The position numbers were made by a program, and so were the translations under genes. The notes beneath the pieces were generated by a model, which was given only the letters and a program-made list of their open reading frames with translations, was not told the origin of the DNA and made no database searches. Positions 18,005 through 25,666 of a stretch of 47,553 nt of DNA are shown here, one piece after another. Numbering within the stretch: the stretch's first letter is position 1; each line of letters opens with the position of its first letter. Location: contig CAZUDI010000027.1 in NCBI GenBank assembly GCA_964618975.1, positions 1 to 47,553 of the forward strand. The letters are read 5' to 3'. Source of the DNA: CAZUDI01 sp964618975. GTDB taxonomy: Bacteria > Desulfobacterota > Desulfomonilia > UBA1062.

Positions 18005-18712
18005 ATGGCGGAAGAGTCGGTAGGGTGTGGCCGGCCCACCGGTGCCGTGGTGGGACAACGGGCGTTAGAAGGCAAGGCGCAGGAAAGCCTGCGGGAGGAG
18101 GCAAAGACCATGGTGCAGGTCAAGGTCGGCGGAAAGGCCCCTGATTTCCAGGCCCCGGCGTATTACCAGGGCAAGTTCACCAGTGTCAAGCTGTCGGACC
18201 ACCTGGGGAAATGGGTGGTGCTTTGTTTCTATCCCGGTGATTTCACCTTTGTCTGAGCGACCGAGGTGTCAGCGGTCGCTGACAGATATCAGGATTTTCA
18301 GGCCATCGGGGTGGATATCCTTTCCATGAGTGTCGATAGCCAGTTTGTCCACAAGATGTGGAACGATCACGAGCTCTCGAAGATGGTCGAGGGCGGGGTG
18401 CCCTTCCCCATGTGTTCCGACGGGTCCGGACAGATTGGCAAGGTCTACGGGGTCTACGATGAGGCCGCGGGTGTGGATTTCCGGGGCCGTTTCATCATCG
18501 ATCCGGATGGGGTGGTCCAGGGCATGGAGGTGCTCACACCGCCGGTGGGCCGCAACGTGGATGAGACCATCCGGCAGATCAAGGCCTTCCAGCACGTGCG
18601 CCAGACAGGAGGCAGCGAGGTGACCCCCTCTGGCTGGGAGCCCGGTGGCACGGTATTGAAGCCCGGGCCCGATCTGGTGGGCAAGGTCTGGACGGTCTGG
18701 AAACCCAAGTGA
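18005..18712 (+). CDS. prxU: Selenocysteine-containing peroxiredoxin (TGA decoded as Sec)
   Basis: 235 aa when the in-frame TGA at 18254-18256 is read as selenocysteine (Sec84). Start ATG 18005 has GGGAGGTG upstream; a later ATG (18110, also with GAGGAGG) is possible. The AhpC/Prx1 signature continues across the TGA: FYPGDFTFV-Sec-ATEVSA, where ordinary family members have Cys. The frame after the TGA is fully conserved-looking (GVDILSMSVDSQFVH, GRFIIDPDG), so this is not a pseudogene. The usual C-terminal EVCPAGW has Thr instead of the resolving Cys (EVTPSGWEPG). Other cysteines are C8, C74 and C137. Sec-peroxiredoxins are known in anaerobes, e.g. PrxU of Eubacterium acidaminophilum. Standard annotation would split this gene. 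Confidence 0.92.
18254..18284 (+). promoter_or_regulatory. UGA-Sec codon with bacterial SECIS element
   Basis: After the TGA (18254-18256), TGTCAGC (18267-18273) pairs perfectly with GCTGACA (18278-18284), closing a GGTC loop (18274-18277). The loop starts 18 nt after the TGA and has G at its first two positions, as in known bacterial SECIS elements that bind SelB; E. coli fdhF also has a GGUC loop. An alternative fold GCGACCG/CGGTCGC exists nearer the TGA. Confidence 0.85.
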
Positions 18713-18928
18713 TCTTTTGATAACCAGTGGTCGATTTCCCTTGCGGCAGACGGTTCCAGGGTTTGCCCCGGGGTTCAGACCTGCGATTTGCAAGGGGAAG
18801 CCCTTTTGCTGGCGGTATTGTGAAGGAGGGCCTCTGGGGGTGTATATTCATGAGGGGGGAGGTCGCTGCGGCCTCTCCCCGCCTATAATACGACGGGTGC
18901 TAACCAGGCCGTACGGGGCGAAAGACCG
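18713..18928. other. Intergenic region downstream of the peroxiredoxin
   Basis: No convincing gene. A GC-rich imperfect hairpin near 18854-18880 (GGGGGGAGG pairing with CCTCTCCCC) could slow or end transcription on either strand but has no T-run. A TATAAT at 18884-18889 has no matching -35. Confidence 0.3.
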
Positions 18929-19087
18929 TCAGGCGGCACAGGCCGGGCGCGTATCCTGCCGTGATCCGAGATCCATCCTGCGCTTCCAGTAGCATTCGTA
19001 CTCCCGACAGGCCTGTTTGAGGTCGTCGATCCTGCGAATCCCCATACTTTCCAGCTCTTCCAGGATCTCTCGGCGTGTAAGCTTCAT
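18929..19087 (-). CDS. Small hypothetical protein
   Basis: 52 aa: begins MKLTRREILEELESMGIRR and continues with a second charged helix (DDLKQACREYECYWKRRMD), ending in a short Arg/Cys/Ala tail. Two amphipathic helices and two or three cysteines are visible. GGGGGT lies 6 nt before the ATG, a modest ribosome-binding site. It is too short for standard ORF lists, but its composition is protein-like and unlike random frames here. Function unknown; a helix-turn-helix-like or adaptor role is only a guess. Confidence 0.5.
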   Translation of the reverse strand: MKLTRREILEELESMGIRRIDDLKQACREYECYWKRRMDLGSRQDTRPACAA

Positions 19088-19364
19088 TTCTACCCCCACG
19101 GAGACGGACTTCCTTACCTATACACCAGGATTACGTGATCGAGAAGTGACCGGAGGCCGAAAGAGAGGTAGTCCCTGGTCGCGGCAGGCTGTAGGAATCC
19201 GTCCGACAGGGTGTTTTTGTGCCTGTGGCTTGACTTGAGGGCTATGAGGATTAACTTAGGAAACAGGCCCTGGGGTCAGAGAACAGGATCGCATCTCCCC
19301 ATAGACCGGCCCTGTCAAGACCCCGAGGCCTATCACGTTTAATCCCGGTTGTCAAAAACACTAC
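19088..19364. other. Intergenic region without recognised features
   Basis: 277 nt between a small minus-strand ORF and the end of the repeat-protein gene. I see no ORF with a ribosome-binding site, no terminator with a T-run for the minus-strand operon and no tRNA. Confidence 0.4.
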
Positions 19365-20657
19365 TCACGGCGTCTTGGGTGTGGCGGACCATCTTAAGCT
19401 TATCAGGTCGAACAGGAAACCCGCCTGCCGATAATCCGGCCCCTGCTCGAAGGAGGCCAGACACGAAAGGGAGATGCGTGTCTGGCCGCCTTCCCTTCTG
19501 CAGGTCAGGGTGTGCCAGAGGATATCGGTCCTCCGGTATGAGGAGGTCTTCTCACCGTGGGCGAGCGTCAGGATTGGAGCCCAGGTCTTGAGGAAGCCCT
19601 TGGCCTTGAGCGGGATGAGGGCGGGGAAAACCCAGGATGTCTCCTCGTCCCTGGAGGAGCAAGACACCAGCGGCCAGATCGTGAGGGCCGCCTGCTGCTC
19701 GCCGGAGGCGCTCAGGCGCTGCGTCTGGCTGCTGAGGATCAGGATGGAGGTGCTCCTGCTCCAGGCCCCGGAGGGGCCCGGGAGGGTGCGACTGCTGCGA
19801 TACAGGGGCCACAGCACGGTGGTGGAGGTGCGCCGGTCCCCGACGGTCTTCTTCTGGTAGAGGGGAAAGATCCGGGTTTCTTTTGTTTCGCCCCAGGCGA
19901 AGCGGATGAAGGGCCACAGGAGATCCAGACTCTTCTGCCCGGTCGACGCACTCGAGGCATAGGTGCAGAAGGGCCACAGTACGGAGGTGCTCGTGCCCGC
20001 CGGGGAGGAGGACCTGAGGAACAAAGGCAGCAGCGCGTCCATGTTTTTCACGCCCCGGCGGTGATGGATGAGAGGCCAGAGCGCGTACTGGTGGGTATCG
20101 GTAGCGGTTTGGCGATAGCCATAGAGCGGGAACACCTGGATCTCACGCTGCGGTGAGTAGGCAATGATTGGCCACAGCAGGCGGTAGCGCGACACGGAGT
20201 CCCTTTCCGTGCGTGAATAGAGCGGCCAGAGTAAAAAGGAGGCCTCGTCCCAGCCGAAGCGGTGGTAGACCCTGCCGGCGACGGGAAACAGCCCGGCATA
20301 GGTCTGTCCCTCGTCGCGGCCGCGGAAGAAGGGGAAGAGGGTGGTATGCTCGCCTGAGCGGGTGCACGTGCGGGCATAGAGCGGGAAGAAATAGGAGCGC
20401 TCCTCGGTGAAGTGACCCAGGGGATAGAGGACATAGGTGTCGATCGCGTCCCGATAAAAGAGGGGCCGGATGGCGAATTCGGCCGGAGAGAAGGAAAGGA
20501 TCGGCCCCAGGGCGTCCAGGCGGCGGCCTTCTTCCGAGGTGTCGCTTGCCAGGAGCGGGGCCAGGTTGGGTTCGAAGGCCTGCACCGGAAGGGCGACGAG
20601 GCACAGGAGCACCGCCCCGGCGATGAGGGCCCCCAGTCCGCGCTCCGGCTTCACCAT
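19365..20657 (-). CDS. Exported repeat protein with aromatic-proline (W/F-P) repeats, unknown function
   Basis: 430 aa. A Sec signal peptide (KPERGLGALIAGAVLLCLVALPVQA) leads to a mature protein made almost entirely of a degenerate repeat centred on hydrophobic-(W/F)-P-(L/F/I)-(Y/F/I). About 15 copies are visible, e.g. FFPLYART, LFPFFRGR, LLWPLYSRT, LLWPIIAY, VFPLYGYR, LWPLIHHR, LLWPFIRF, IFPLYQKK, LWPLYRSS, IWPLVSCS. Spacing is about 15-25 residues, with polar Arg/Ser/Thr-rich turns between. This fits a beta-rich repeat fold or an outer-membrane beta-structure (inference). The ATG overlaps the stop of the MCE gene, so translation is coupled and a joint function is likely. Confidence 0.8.
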   Translation of the reverse strand: MVKPERGLGALIAGAVLLCLVALPVQAFEPNLAPLLASDTSEEGRRLDALGPILSFSPAEFAIRPLFYRDAIDTYVLYPLGHFTEERSYFFPLYARTCTRSGEHTTLFPFFRGRDEGQTYAGLFPVAGRVYHRFGWDEASFLLWPLYSRTERDSVSRYRLLWPIIAYSPQREIQVFPLYGYRQTATDTHQYALWPLIHHRRGVKNMDALLPLFLRSSSPAGTSTSVLWPFCTYASSASTGQKSLDLLWPFIRFAWGETKETRIFPLYQKKTVGDRRTSTTVLWPLYRSSRTLPGPSGAWSRSTSILILSSQTQRLSASGEQQAALTIWPLVSCSSRDEETSWVFPALIPLKAKGFLKTWAPILTLAHGEKTSSYRRTDILWHTLTCRREGGQTRISLSCLASFEQGPDYRQAGFLFDLISLRWSATPKTP

Positions 20658-21685
20658 ATCAGTCCGAGGATGGTGCCCATAACTGAAATGGGGGTCTGTT
20701 CCTGGATCCCGTCGAGGGCGCGATTGGCGTTGTCCAGGGTGTCCTCCAGGTCCAGGTAGAGCTGATCGTCGGCCAGTATCTGACCGAGGGACCCCCGGCC
20801 GGCGGCGATCTCCTCGCTGACGAATTTCAGGTTCTCCGTGATGGCGGCCATATTGTGGTAGAGGGTGCTGTCGCTCAGCAGGAGGCTGAGGTTGTTCTCC
20901 TCCTCCATCTGAGAGGTGATCATCTGGAGTTTGGTGGTGATCCCCACCAGGGAGGTGTAGAGTTTTTCATCCTTCAGGAGCAGGCCCAGGTTTCCCCGGC
21001 CCGAGCTGACGGTGCCCACGATTTCGTCGATACCCGTACTCGCGTGGGCCAGGTTGTCGGCCGCCAGGGCGATGTTGCCGGTGGCGCCGTCGAGATGGGT
21101 AATGAGGTCCCGGAGGCCCTCGCGGTTCTCCCGCACCATGAGGGAGGCGTTTTCACTCAGGATATAGAGATTTTCCAGCATGTCCTTCATGCGTGCGATG
21201 TTGTGTTCGTCCCCGAAAACCTGGTTGAGTGATCCGGTAAACTGGGAGAGATTGTGGGAGATCTCACCCAGGAGCGTCAAGATGGTGTCCAGGGACGGCG
21301 GCGTGGTGGTGCGCTCCAGGGTTGCGCCGGGGGCGAGCATGCTTTCGGACGTACCCGGGGCGATCACGATGATCTTGTCTCCGAGCACCCCCTTGGACCC
21401 GATGGAGGCCATGGTATCCACGGGCAGTCGGATGTCTTCGTTCAGGGCGGTCTCGACCGCGGCGGAGTAATCGTCGCGTAAGGTGATTCGGCGCACACTA
21501 CCCACCATGACCCCGGCAAGCTCCAACGGGGCGCCAACCTTGAGGCCCTCCACCGAGGCAAACGACATGGTGATCGGGTAGGTGGCCTTCCTGGTAAAGT
21601 CGATTTCGCCGATCTTGATGGAAAGCACGAAGAAGACGGTGATGATGATGAAGACGAAGATACCCACCTTGGTTTCGTTGTTCAT
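20651..21685 (-). CDS. MCE/MlaD family lipid-binding protein
   Basis: 344 aa from ATG 21685 (GGGGGAGAG upstream). One N-terminal membrane anchor (VGIFVFIIITVFFVLSIKIG) is followed by an MCE/MlaD domain about 30-115 (SVEGLKVGAPLELAGVMVGS, ASIGSKGVLGDKIIVI). A long helical C-terminal region about 130-340 has the family's GxLGxLLxDxxLYxxL repeats (GNLGLLLKDEKLY, GSLGQILADDQLY). MCE proteins form hexameric rings that carry lipids across the periplasm, usually with an MlaE permease and MlaF ATPase; neither is in the window. Flanked by a TPR lipoprotein upstream and the aromatic-proline repeat protein downstream. Confidence 0.9.
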   Translation of the reverse strand: MNNETKVGIFVFIIITVFFVLSIKIGEIDFTRKATYPITMSFASVEGLKVGAPLELAGVMVGSVRRITLRDDYSAAVETALNEDIRLPVDTMASIGSKGVLGDKIIVIAPGTSESMLAPGATLERTTTPPSLDTILTLLGEISHNLSQFTGSLNQVFGDEHNIARMKDMLENLYILSENASLMVRENREGLRDLITHLDGATGNIALAADNLAHASTGIDEIVGTVSSGRGNLGLLLKDEKLYTSLVGITTKLQMITSQMEEENNLSLLLSDSTLYHNMAAITENLKFVSEEIAAGRGSLGQILADDQLYLDLEDTLDNANRALDGIQEQTPISVMGTILGLIW

Positions 21686-21701
21686 GTGTCTCTCCCCCAC
21701 C

Positions 21702-23267
21702 TCACTCGAGGAGCTCCCGGATCTTTATCATCAGCCCGCTGTTCGTGTCGTCTCCCAGGACGGAGGCCTTGAGGTAATAGTCCAGGGCCTCCTCGTTACG
21801 GCCGAGGCTCTTGAGGATATCCCCCATGTGCTCGTTGATGGTGGGGTCGTCACTGTTGTATTCCAGGGCCCGGTGCAGGTAGCCGAACGCCTCCTGGCTG
21901 CGCTGCCTGCGGTACAGCACCCATGCCAGGGAATCGAGGATGTAGCCGTCTTCGGGTTTTTGTCGCAGGGCTTCCTCGATCATGGCCTGCGCCTCGTCCA
22001 GGTGCTGGCCCTGGTCTGCCCAGACGTATCCCACGAAGTTGAGGACCACCGGATCATGGGGGTCGCGCTCGAGCATCGCGAGTGCCACATTCAGACCCTC
22101 CGTGCGCTGCCCCGCGCTCTCCAGTGCCATGGAGAGCTTGTATCCTATCTCCTTGCAGGAGTTCTCGGCGGAGAACTTTTCCCAGGCCTCTCTGAGGGTG
22201 GCAAGGGCCTGCTGCGTTTGTCCGGTATCCTCCAGGACGGCGACCTTCAGCAGGACCACGTCGCACCCCTGTTCCCCGGAGACGGGCAGGGTATCCAGGA
22301 TGGCCAGGGCCGCTTCCCATTCCCCGCGGCCGGCATGGGCCACCGCCAGGTAATAGCGCAACTCCTCGGAGAGGTCCTCTTCGGGTGAGAGGAACTCGAT
22401 GATTTGGTCATAGCGCTCGGCCTGGAGATCCAGCAGGATGAGCTTGGTGAGAACCTCCTCGCTGGGGTGGTGTTCCATGAGCGTTATGACGTAATCGCGG
22501 GCCTCGTCATAGCGCGCTTGCGGGATCAGGAGGTCCACGAGCGCCGAGAGGGCCTCCCGCGAGAAGGGGTCGATTTCCAGCAGGCGCTGGTAGCTTTCCT
22601 CGGCCGCGGCCTTCTGACCGAGCATCTCATGGAGCCGGCCGAGGTCCATGTAGGCCGGGGCGAAGGTCTCCTCCTTGAGGATGAGCTCCTGGAGGGCCTT
22701 CTTGGCGCACACGATGTCCTGATCACCCAGGCACGCCTTGGAGAGGGCATAGAGGACTACCCCGTCCTCCGGGGCGTCCAGCATGGTCTCCAGCAGGGTA
22801 CGGGCCCCCTTGAAGTCCGAGGTGATGAGCTTGAGATTGGCGAGGAAGAGCCGGATCTCCCGATTATCCGGATGCCTCCGGGCGAGGATCTCGGCATCCG
22901 CGATGGCTTGGTCCCAGTGTTGTTTCCTGGCCGAGATCTTGGTCCTTAGCTCGCGGGCCTCGTCGGCGTAGGTGCCCTCGGCAAGCAGCCGCTCGATGAG
23001 CTCCAGGGCCTCCTTGTTCTGGTTGAGGGTGAAATGGATCCGGGCCCGGGCGAGCCAGCCGTAGGGATCGTCGAGCGTGGCGTAGAGTCCGAGGGCCCGG
23101 TCCCAGTCGGCCCGATGCTCGGCCTGGCGCGCCAGCATCAGGCTGAGGTAGGGGCTCTCCGGCTGCTGGTAGGTGGCGGACCTCTGGGAGGTATGAGCGC
23201 ATCCTGCCGTCAGCGCCGCCGACACAAGAAGGGAGAGGATGAGGTTAGCCGCCCAGCGTATCTGCAA
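21702..23267 (-). CDS. TPR-repeat outer-membrane lipoprotein
   Basis: About 521 aa. The best start is TTG 23267, ten bases after AAGGAG and inside the 3' end of rpe; it gives a compact lipoprotein signal peptide (MQIRWAANLILSLLVSAALTAGC) with lipobox LTAGC. The mature protein is a chain of TPR-like helix pairs from about residue 45 to the end, e.g. YMDLGRLHEMLGQKAAAEES, LDSLAWVLYRRQRSQEAFGY, HMGDILKSLGRNEEALDYYL. TPR lipoproteins usually act as scaffolds. Its place before the MCE gene suggests a role in assembling an envelope complex. It overlaps rpe by 23 nt. Confidence 0.85.
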   Translation of the reverse strand: MQIRWAANLILSLLVSAALTAGCAHTSQRSATYQQPESPYLSLMLARQAEHRADWDRALGLYATLDDPYGWLARARIHFTLNQNKEALELIERLLAEGTYADEARELRTKISARKQHWDQAIADAEILARRHPDNREIRLFLANLKLITSDFKGARTLLETMLDAPEDGVVLYALSKACLGDQDIVCAKKALQELILKEETFAPAYMDLGRLHEMLGQKAAAEESYQRLLEIDPFSREALSALVDLLIPQARYDEARDYVITLMEHHPSEEVLTKLILLDLQAERYDQIIEFLSPEEDLSEELRYYLAVAHAGRGEWEAALAILDTLPVSGEQGCDVVLLKVAVLEDTGQTQQALATLREAWEKFSAENSCKEIGYKLSMALESAGQRTEGLNVALAMLERDPHDPVVLNFVGYVWADQGQHLDEAQAMIEEALRQKPEDGYILDSLAWVLYRRQRSQEAFGYLHRALEYNSDDPTINEHMGDILKSLGRNEEALDYYLKASVLGDDTNSGLMIKIRELLE

Positions 23268-23901
23268 GCTGCAACATCTCCTTGACACACGCGGCAGGGC
23301 TTGCCTGGCCGAAGATACTCGAGCCCGCCACGACCACGTCGATCCCGCTCTCAAGCAGCAGGCGCAGGTTGTCGCGGTCGACCCCGCCGTCGATCTGGAG
23401 CAGGATCTCCCTTTCACCGATGAGCTCTCGCGCCTGGCGGATCTTGGGGATGACGGCCGGGATGAACGACTGTCCGCCGAAGCCGGGGTTCACACTCATG
23501 ATGAGGATCAGATCGATGAGCTCGAGACAGTAGGAAAGCGTATCCAAGGGGGTGGCGGGGTTGAGGGATACGCCGGCCTTGAGGCCGTGCTCGCGGATCA
23601 GAGACAGCGAACGGTGCAGGTGATGGGTGGCCTCGGCATGGATGGTGATGCCGTCCGCCCCGGCCCCGGCGAAGGCCCCGATGTAGCGGTCCGGCTCGGT
23701 GATCATGAGGTGGCAGTCGAGGTAGGCCCCGGTCGCCTGACGGATCCCCTTGACCACCACCGGTCCGATGGTGATGTTGGGAACAAAGATCCCGTCCATT
23801 ACATCCACGTGTACCCACTGCGCCCCGGCCGCGACCACCGTGCGGATATCTTCCCCCAGGCGGGAGAAATCGGCCGAGAGTATCGATGGTGCGAGTATCA
23901 T
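23245..23901 (-). CDS. rpe: Ribulose-phosphate 3-epimerase
   Basis: 218 aa from ATG 23901 with AAGGAG nine bases upstream. Interconverts ribulose-5-phosphate and xylulose-5-phosphate in the pentose-phosphate pathway. TIM-barrel landmarks: LAPSILSADFSRLGED, HVDVMDGIFVPNITIGP, DCHLMITEPD, the catalytic/metal region MSVNPGFGGQSFIP, and IDGGVDRDN followed by VAGSSIFG, which binds phosphate. Full length. It follows fmt with a 67-nt gap, as in the def-fmt clusters of many deltaproteobacteria, though rsmB and DUF116 are missing here. Confidence 0.96.
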   Translation of the reverse strand: MILAPSILSADFSRLGEDIRTVVAAGAQWVHVDVMDGIFVPNITIGPVVVKGIRQATGAYLDCHLMITEPDRYIGAFAGAGADGITIHAEATHHLHRSLSLIREHGLKAGVSLNPATPLDTLSYCLELIDLILIMSVNPGFGGQSFIPAVIPKIRQARELIGEREILLQIDGGVDRDNLRLLLESGIDVVVAGSSIFGQASPAACVKEMLQLADTLGG

Positions 23902-23968
23902 GATCGGACTCCTTAGCTCATATTGTCTTGCGGTCCATACGGGGGTGTGTATCGCCCGTTTGCCGTAA

Positions 23969-24901
23969 TCATACGCCACCGAGTTTCAGACGGTCGTGCT
24001 TGAGCCCGTTGGCAAAGGCACGACTGTCCAGGGCATTCTTGCCCTCGAGCTGGAGCACCTCCGGCAGGATGAATCCCCCGGCACACGCGATCTTGAGTCG
24101 GCCCTCCCGCAGAAGCAACCCGGGTTCAAGGGAGTGGTCTTCGACGCGGCAGGCGGCCCTCAGGATCTTGAGGGTCCTGCCTTCCAGGAAGGTGTAGGCG
24201 CATGGCCACGGGACGAGCCCCCGGATACGGTTGCGGATGCGGTCCGGGCCCAGCGACCAGTCGATGAGACCGTCCTCCTTGCGCAGCAGGGGGGCATAGG
24301 TCACCCGGGCGTGATCCTGGGGAGTGGGTGCGATGTCTGCGGACTCGATCCGGGGCAGCACCTCGAGGAGCCTGTGCGCCCCGAGGGTGGCAAGCCGGGC
24401 GGCGAGGCTCAGGGCGTCGTCGTCGGCGAGGATCTCCAGCGACTCCTCAAGGAAGACCGGGCCGGAATCCAGGCCCTCATCAATCTGCATGATGCTCACC
24501 CCGGTCTGCTGGCACCCGTCCAGGAGGGCGTGATTGATGGGTGCGGCCCCCCGGTAGCGGGGCAGCAGTGAGGCATGGATGTTGATATAGCCGTAACGGG
24601 CCACTTCCAACAGGGGCGGCGGGATGATCTTGCCGTAGGCCACCACCACCACTGCATCCAGGTCGAGGCCCTTCAGGGCGGCGAGGATCTCCGGGTTGTC
24701 CTTGAGCCTTGCGGGCTGGAGGACCTCCAGTCCGTATTGGGCAGCGAGCTGCTTGACCGGCGGGGCCTGCACCTTGCGGCCACGTCCCGTGGGCTTGTCC
24801 GGCTGTGTGATCACCAGGCAGATCTCGTGACGCGCGTCCTGATGGAGGGCCGTAAGCGTCGCCAGGGAAAAGGCCGGGGTGCCCATGAAGGCCAGCCTCA
24901 T
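23969..24901 (-). CDS. fmt: Methionyl-tRNA formyltransferase
   Basis: 310 aa, typical size. It formylates Met-tRNA-fMet using 10-formyl-THF. Visible features: FMGTPAFSLATL nucleotide-fold start, TQPDKPTGRGRK loop, the catalytic region INIHASLLPRYRGAAPINHA (Asn, His) and the conserved Asp in DEGLDSGPV. The C-terminal tRNA-binding OB-like domain (about 205-310) has LVPWPCAYT and LKI. ATGA overlap with def, so the two are translationally coupled. The window also carries the initiator tRNA. Confidence 0.96.
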   Translation of the reverse strand: MRLAFMGTPAFSLATLTALHQDARHEICLVITQPDKPTGRGRKVQAPPVKQLAAQYGLEVLQPARLKDNPEILAALKGLDLDAVVVVAYGKIIPPPLLEVARYGYINIHASLLPRYRGAAPINHALLDGCQQTGVSIMQIDEGLDSGPVFLEESLEILADDDALSLAARLATLGAHRLLEVLPRIESADIAPTPQDHARVTYAPLLRKEDGLIDWSLGPDRIRNRIRGLVPWPCAYTFLEGRTLKILRAACRVEDHSLEPGLLLREGRLKIACAGGFILPEVLQLEGKNALDSRAFANGLKHDRLKLGGV

Positions 24902-25398
24902 ACCTTGCCCTTCTTCCTCTTCTTGAGATAGATGGAGCGTTTCAGGGCGGAGGCGTAATCGAGGATCACCCGGCCGTCGAGGTGATCGATCTCATGCTGG
25001 AAGATACGGGCCAGGAAGCCCTCGGCCTCCATCTCGATTTCCTTGCCGTTGAGGTCGAGGCCCCTGACCAGGATGCGTGTGGCGCGCTTGATGTCCACGG
25101 CGATCTCCGGCACGCTCAGACACATCTCGTTGCCTGTCTGGGACCCCTCCTGCTCCACGATCACCGGATTGATCACGGTGACGAGACTGCCGGAGCCGCT
25201 CCGGCCGGCGGGGTCCACCAGGATCAGCCGTCTGGCGCTGCCGACCTGCGGTGCGGCGAGGCCCACGCCGGGGGCACGGTACAGGGTGCTCTCCATGTCC
25301 TGGACGAGGGACAACAGTTCGAAATCGATCTCCCGGATCTCCTGGGCAGGATTTTTCAGCACGGCATGCGGGTAGGTCACAATCTCCTTGATCGACAT
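24898..25398 (-). CDS. def: Peptide deformylase
   Basis: 166 aa. Removes the N-formyl group from new proteins. The three family motifs are present: GVGLAAPQVG, EMCLSVP (canonical EGCLS, here Gly replaced by Met, with the metal-binding Cys kept) and QHEIDHLDG (two His ligands and catalytic Glu). A basic Lys/Arg-rich tail ends the protein. No Shine-Dalgarno is seen before the ATG; a promoter places the transcription start within 0-2 nt of it, so the mRNA may be leaderless. First gene of a run to fmt, rpe, lipoprotein, MCE and the repeat protein. Confidence 0.95.
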   Translation of the reverse strand: MSIKEIVTYPHAVLKNPAQEIREIDFELLSLVQDMESTLYRAPGVGLAAPQVGSARRLILVDPAGRSGSGSLVTVINPVIVEQEGSQTGNEMCLSVPEIAVDIKRATRILVRGLDLNGKEIEMEAEGFLARIFQHEIDHLDGRVILDYASALKRSIYLKKRKKGKV

Positions 25399-25406
25399 AG
25401 TACGCT

Positions 25407-25436
25407 AACATACGGTCAAAGGTGATTGCCTGTCAA
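25407..25436 (-). promoter_or_regulatory. Sigma-70 promoter for the def operon
   Basis: Minus strand: consensus TTGACA (25431-25436), 18-bp spacer, TATGTT (25407-25412). Only 8 nt separate the -10 box from the def ATG (25398). Confidence 0.55.
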
Positions 25437-25465
25437 GACTGAGGGCACGGCCGGGCGCCTGCGCC

Positions 25466-25666
25466 TCAGGCGCTCGCCTTGGTGAGGTCAGGGACCGGTG
25501 GGGTATCCTGATTGCGGTGACGATCTTTGGTCTTGGCCGGGAACAGGGGCGGATTGCGGTAGGACTGGAAGGCCGTGCACTGCTGGTTGTAACGGCAGCT
25601 CAGGCATACATCGAGGGCGATACGGGGGCTGCCCTTGCGACGGGGACACGGGATGTAGGCGCTCAT
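25466..25666 (-). CDS. Small Cys4 protein, putative zinc-binding
   Basis: 66 aa. N-terminal half has four cysteines as C7-x13-C21-x2-C24-x5-C30 (IPCPRRKGSPRIALDVCLSC then RYNQQC), a spacing that could hold one zinc or an Fe-S site. The C-terminal half is polar and probably disordered. Its ATG overlaps the stop of the AroE-like gene (ATGA), supporting real, coupled expression. Not assigned to a named family with certainty. Confidence 0.65.
   Translation of the reverse strand: MSAYIPCPRRKGSPRIALDVCLSCRYNQQCTAFQSYRNPPLFPAKTKDRHRNQDTPPVPDLTKASA

Noticed and set aside
18254..18256. TGA as a nonsense mutation making the peroxiredoxin a pseudogene
   Set aside because: The TGA falls exactly at the catalytic Cys codon, a SECIS-like hairpin follows, and the rest of the frame is intact.
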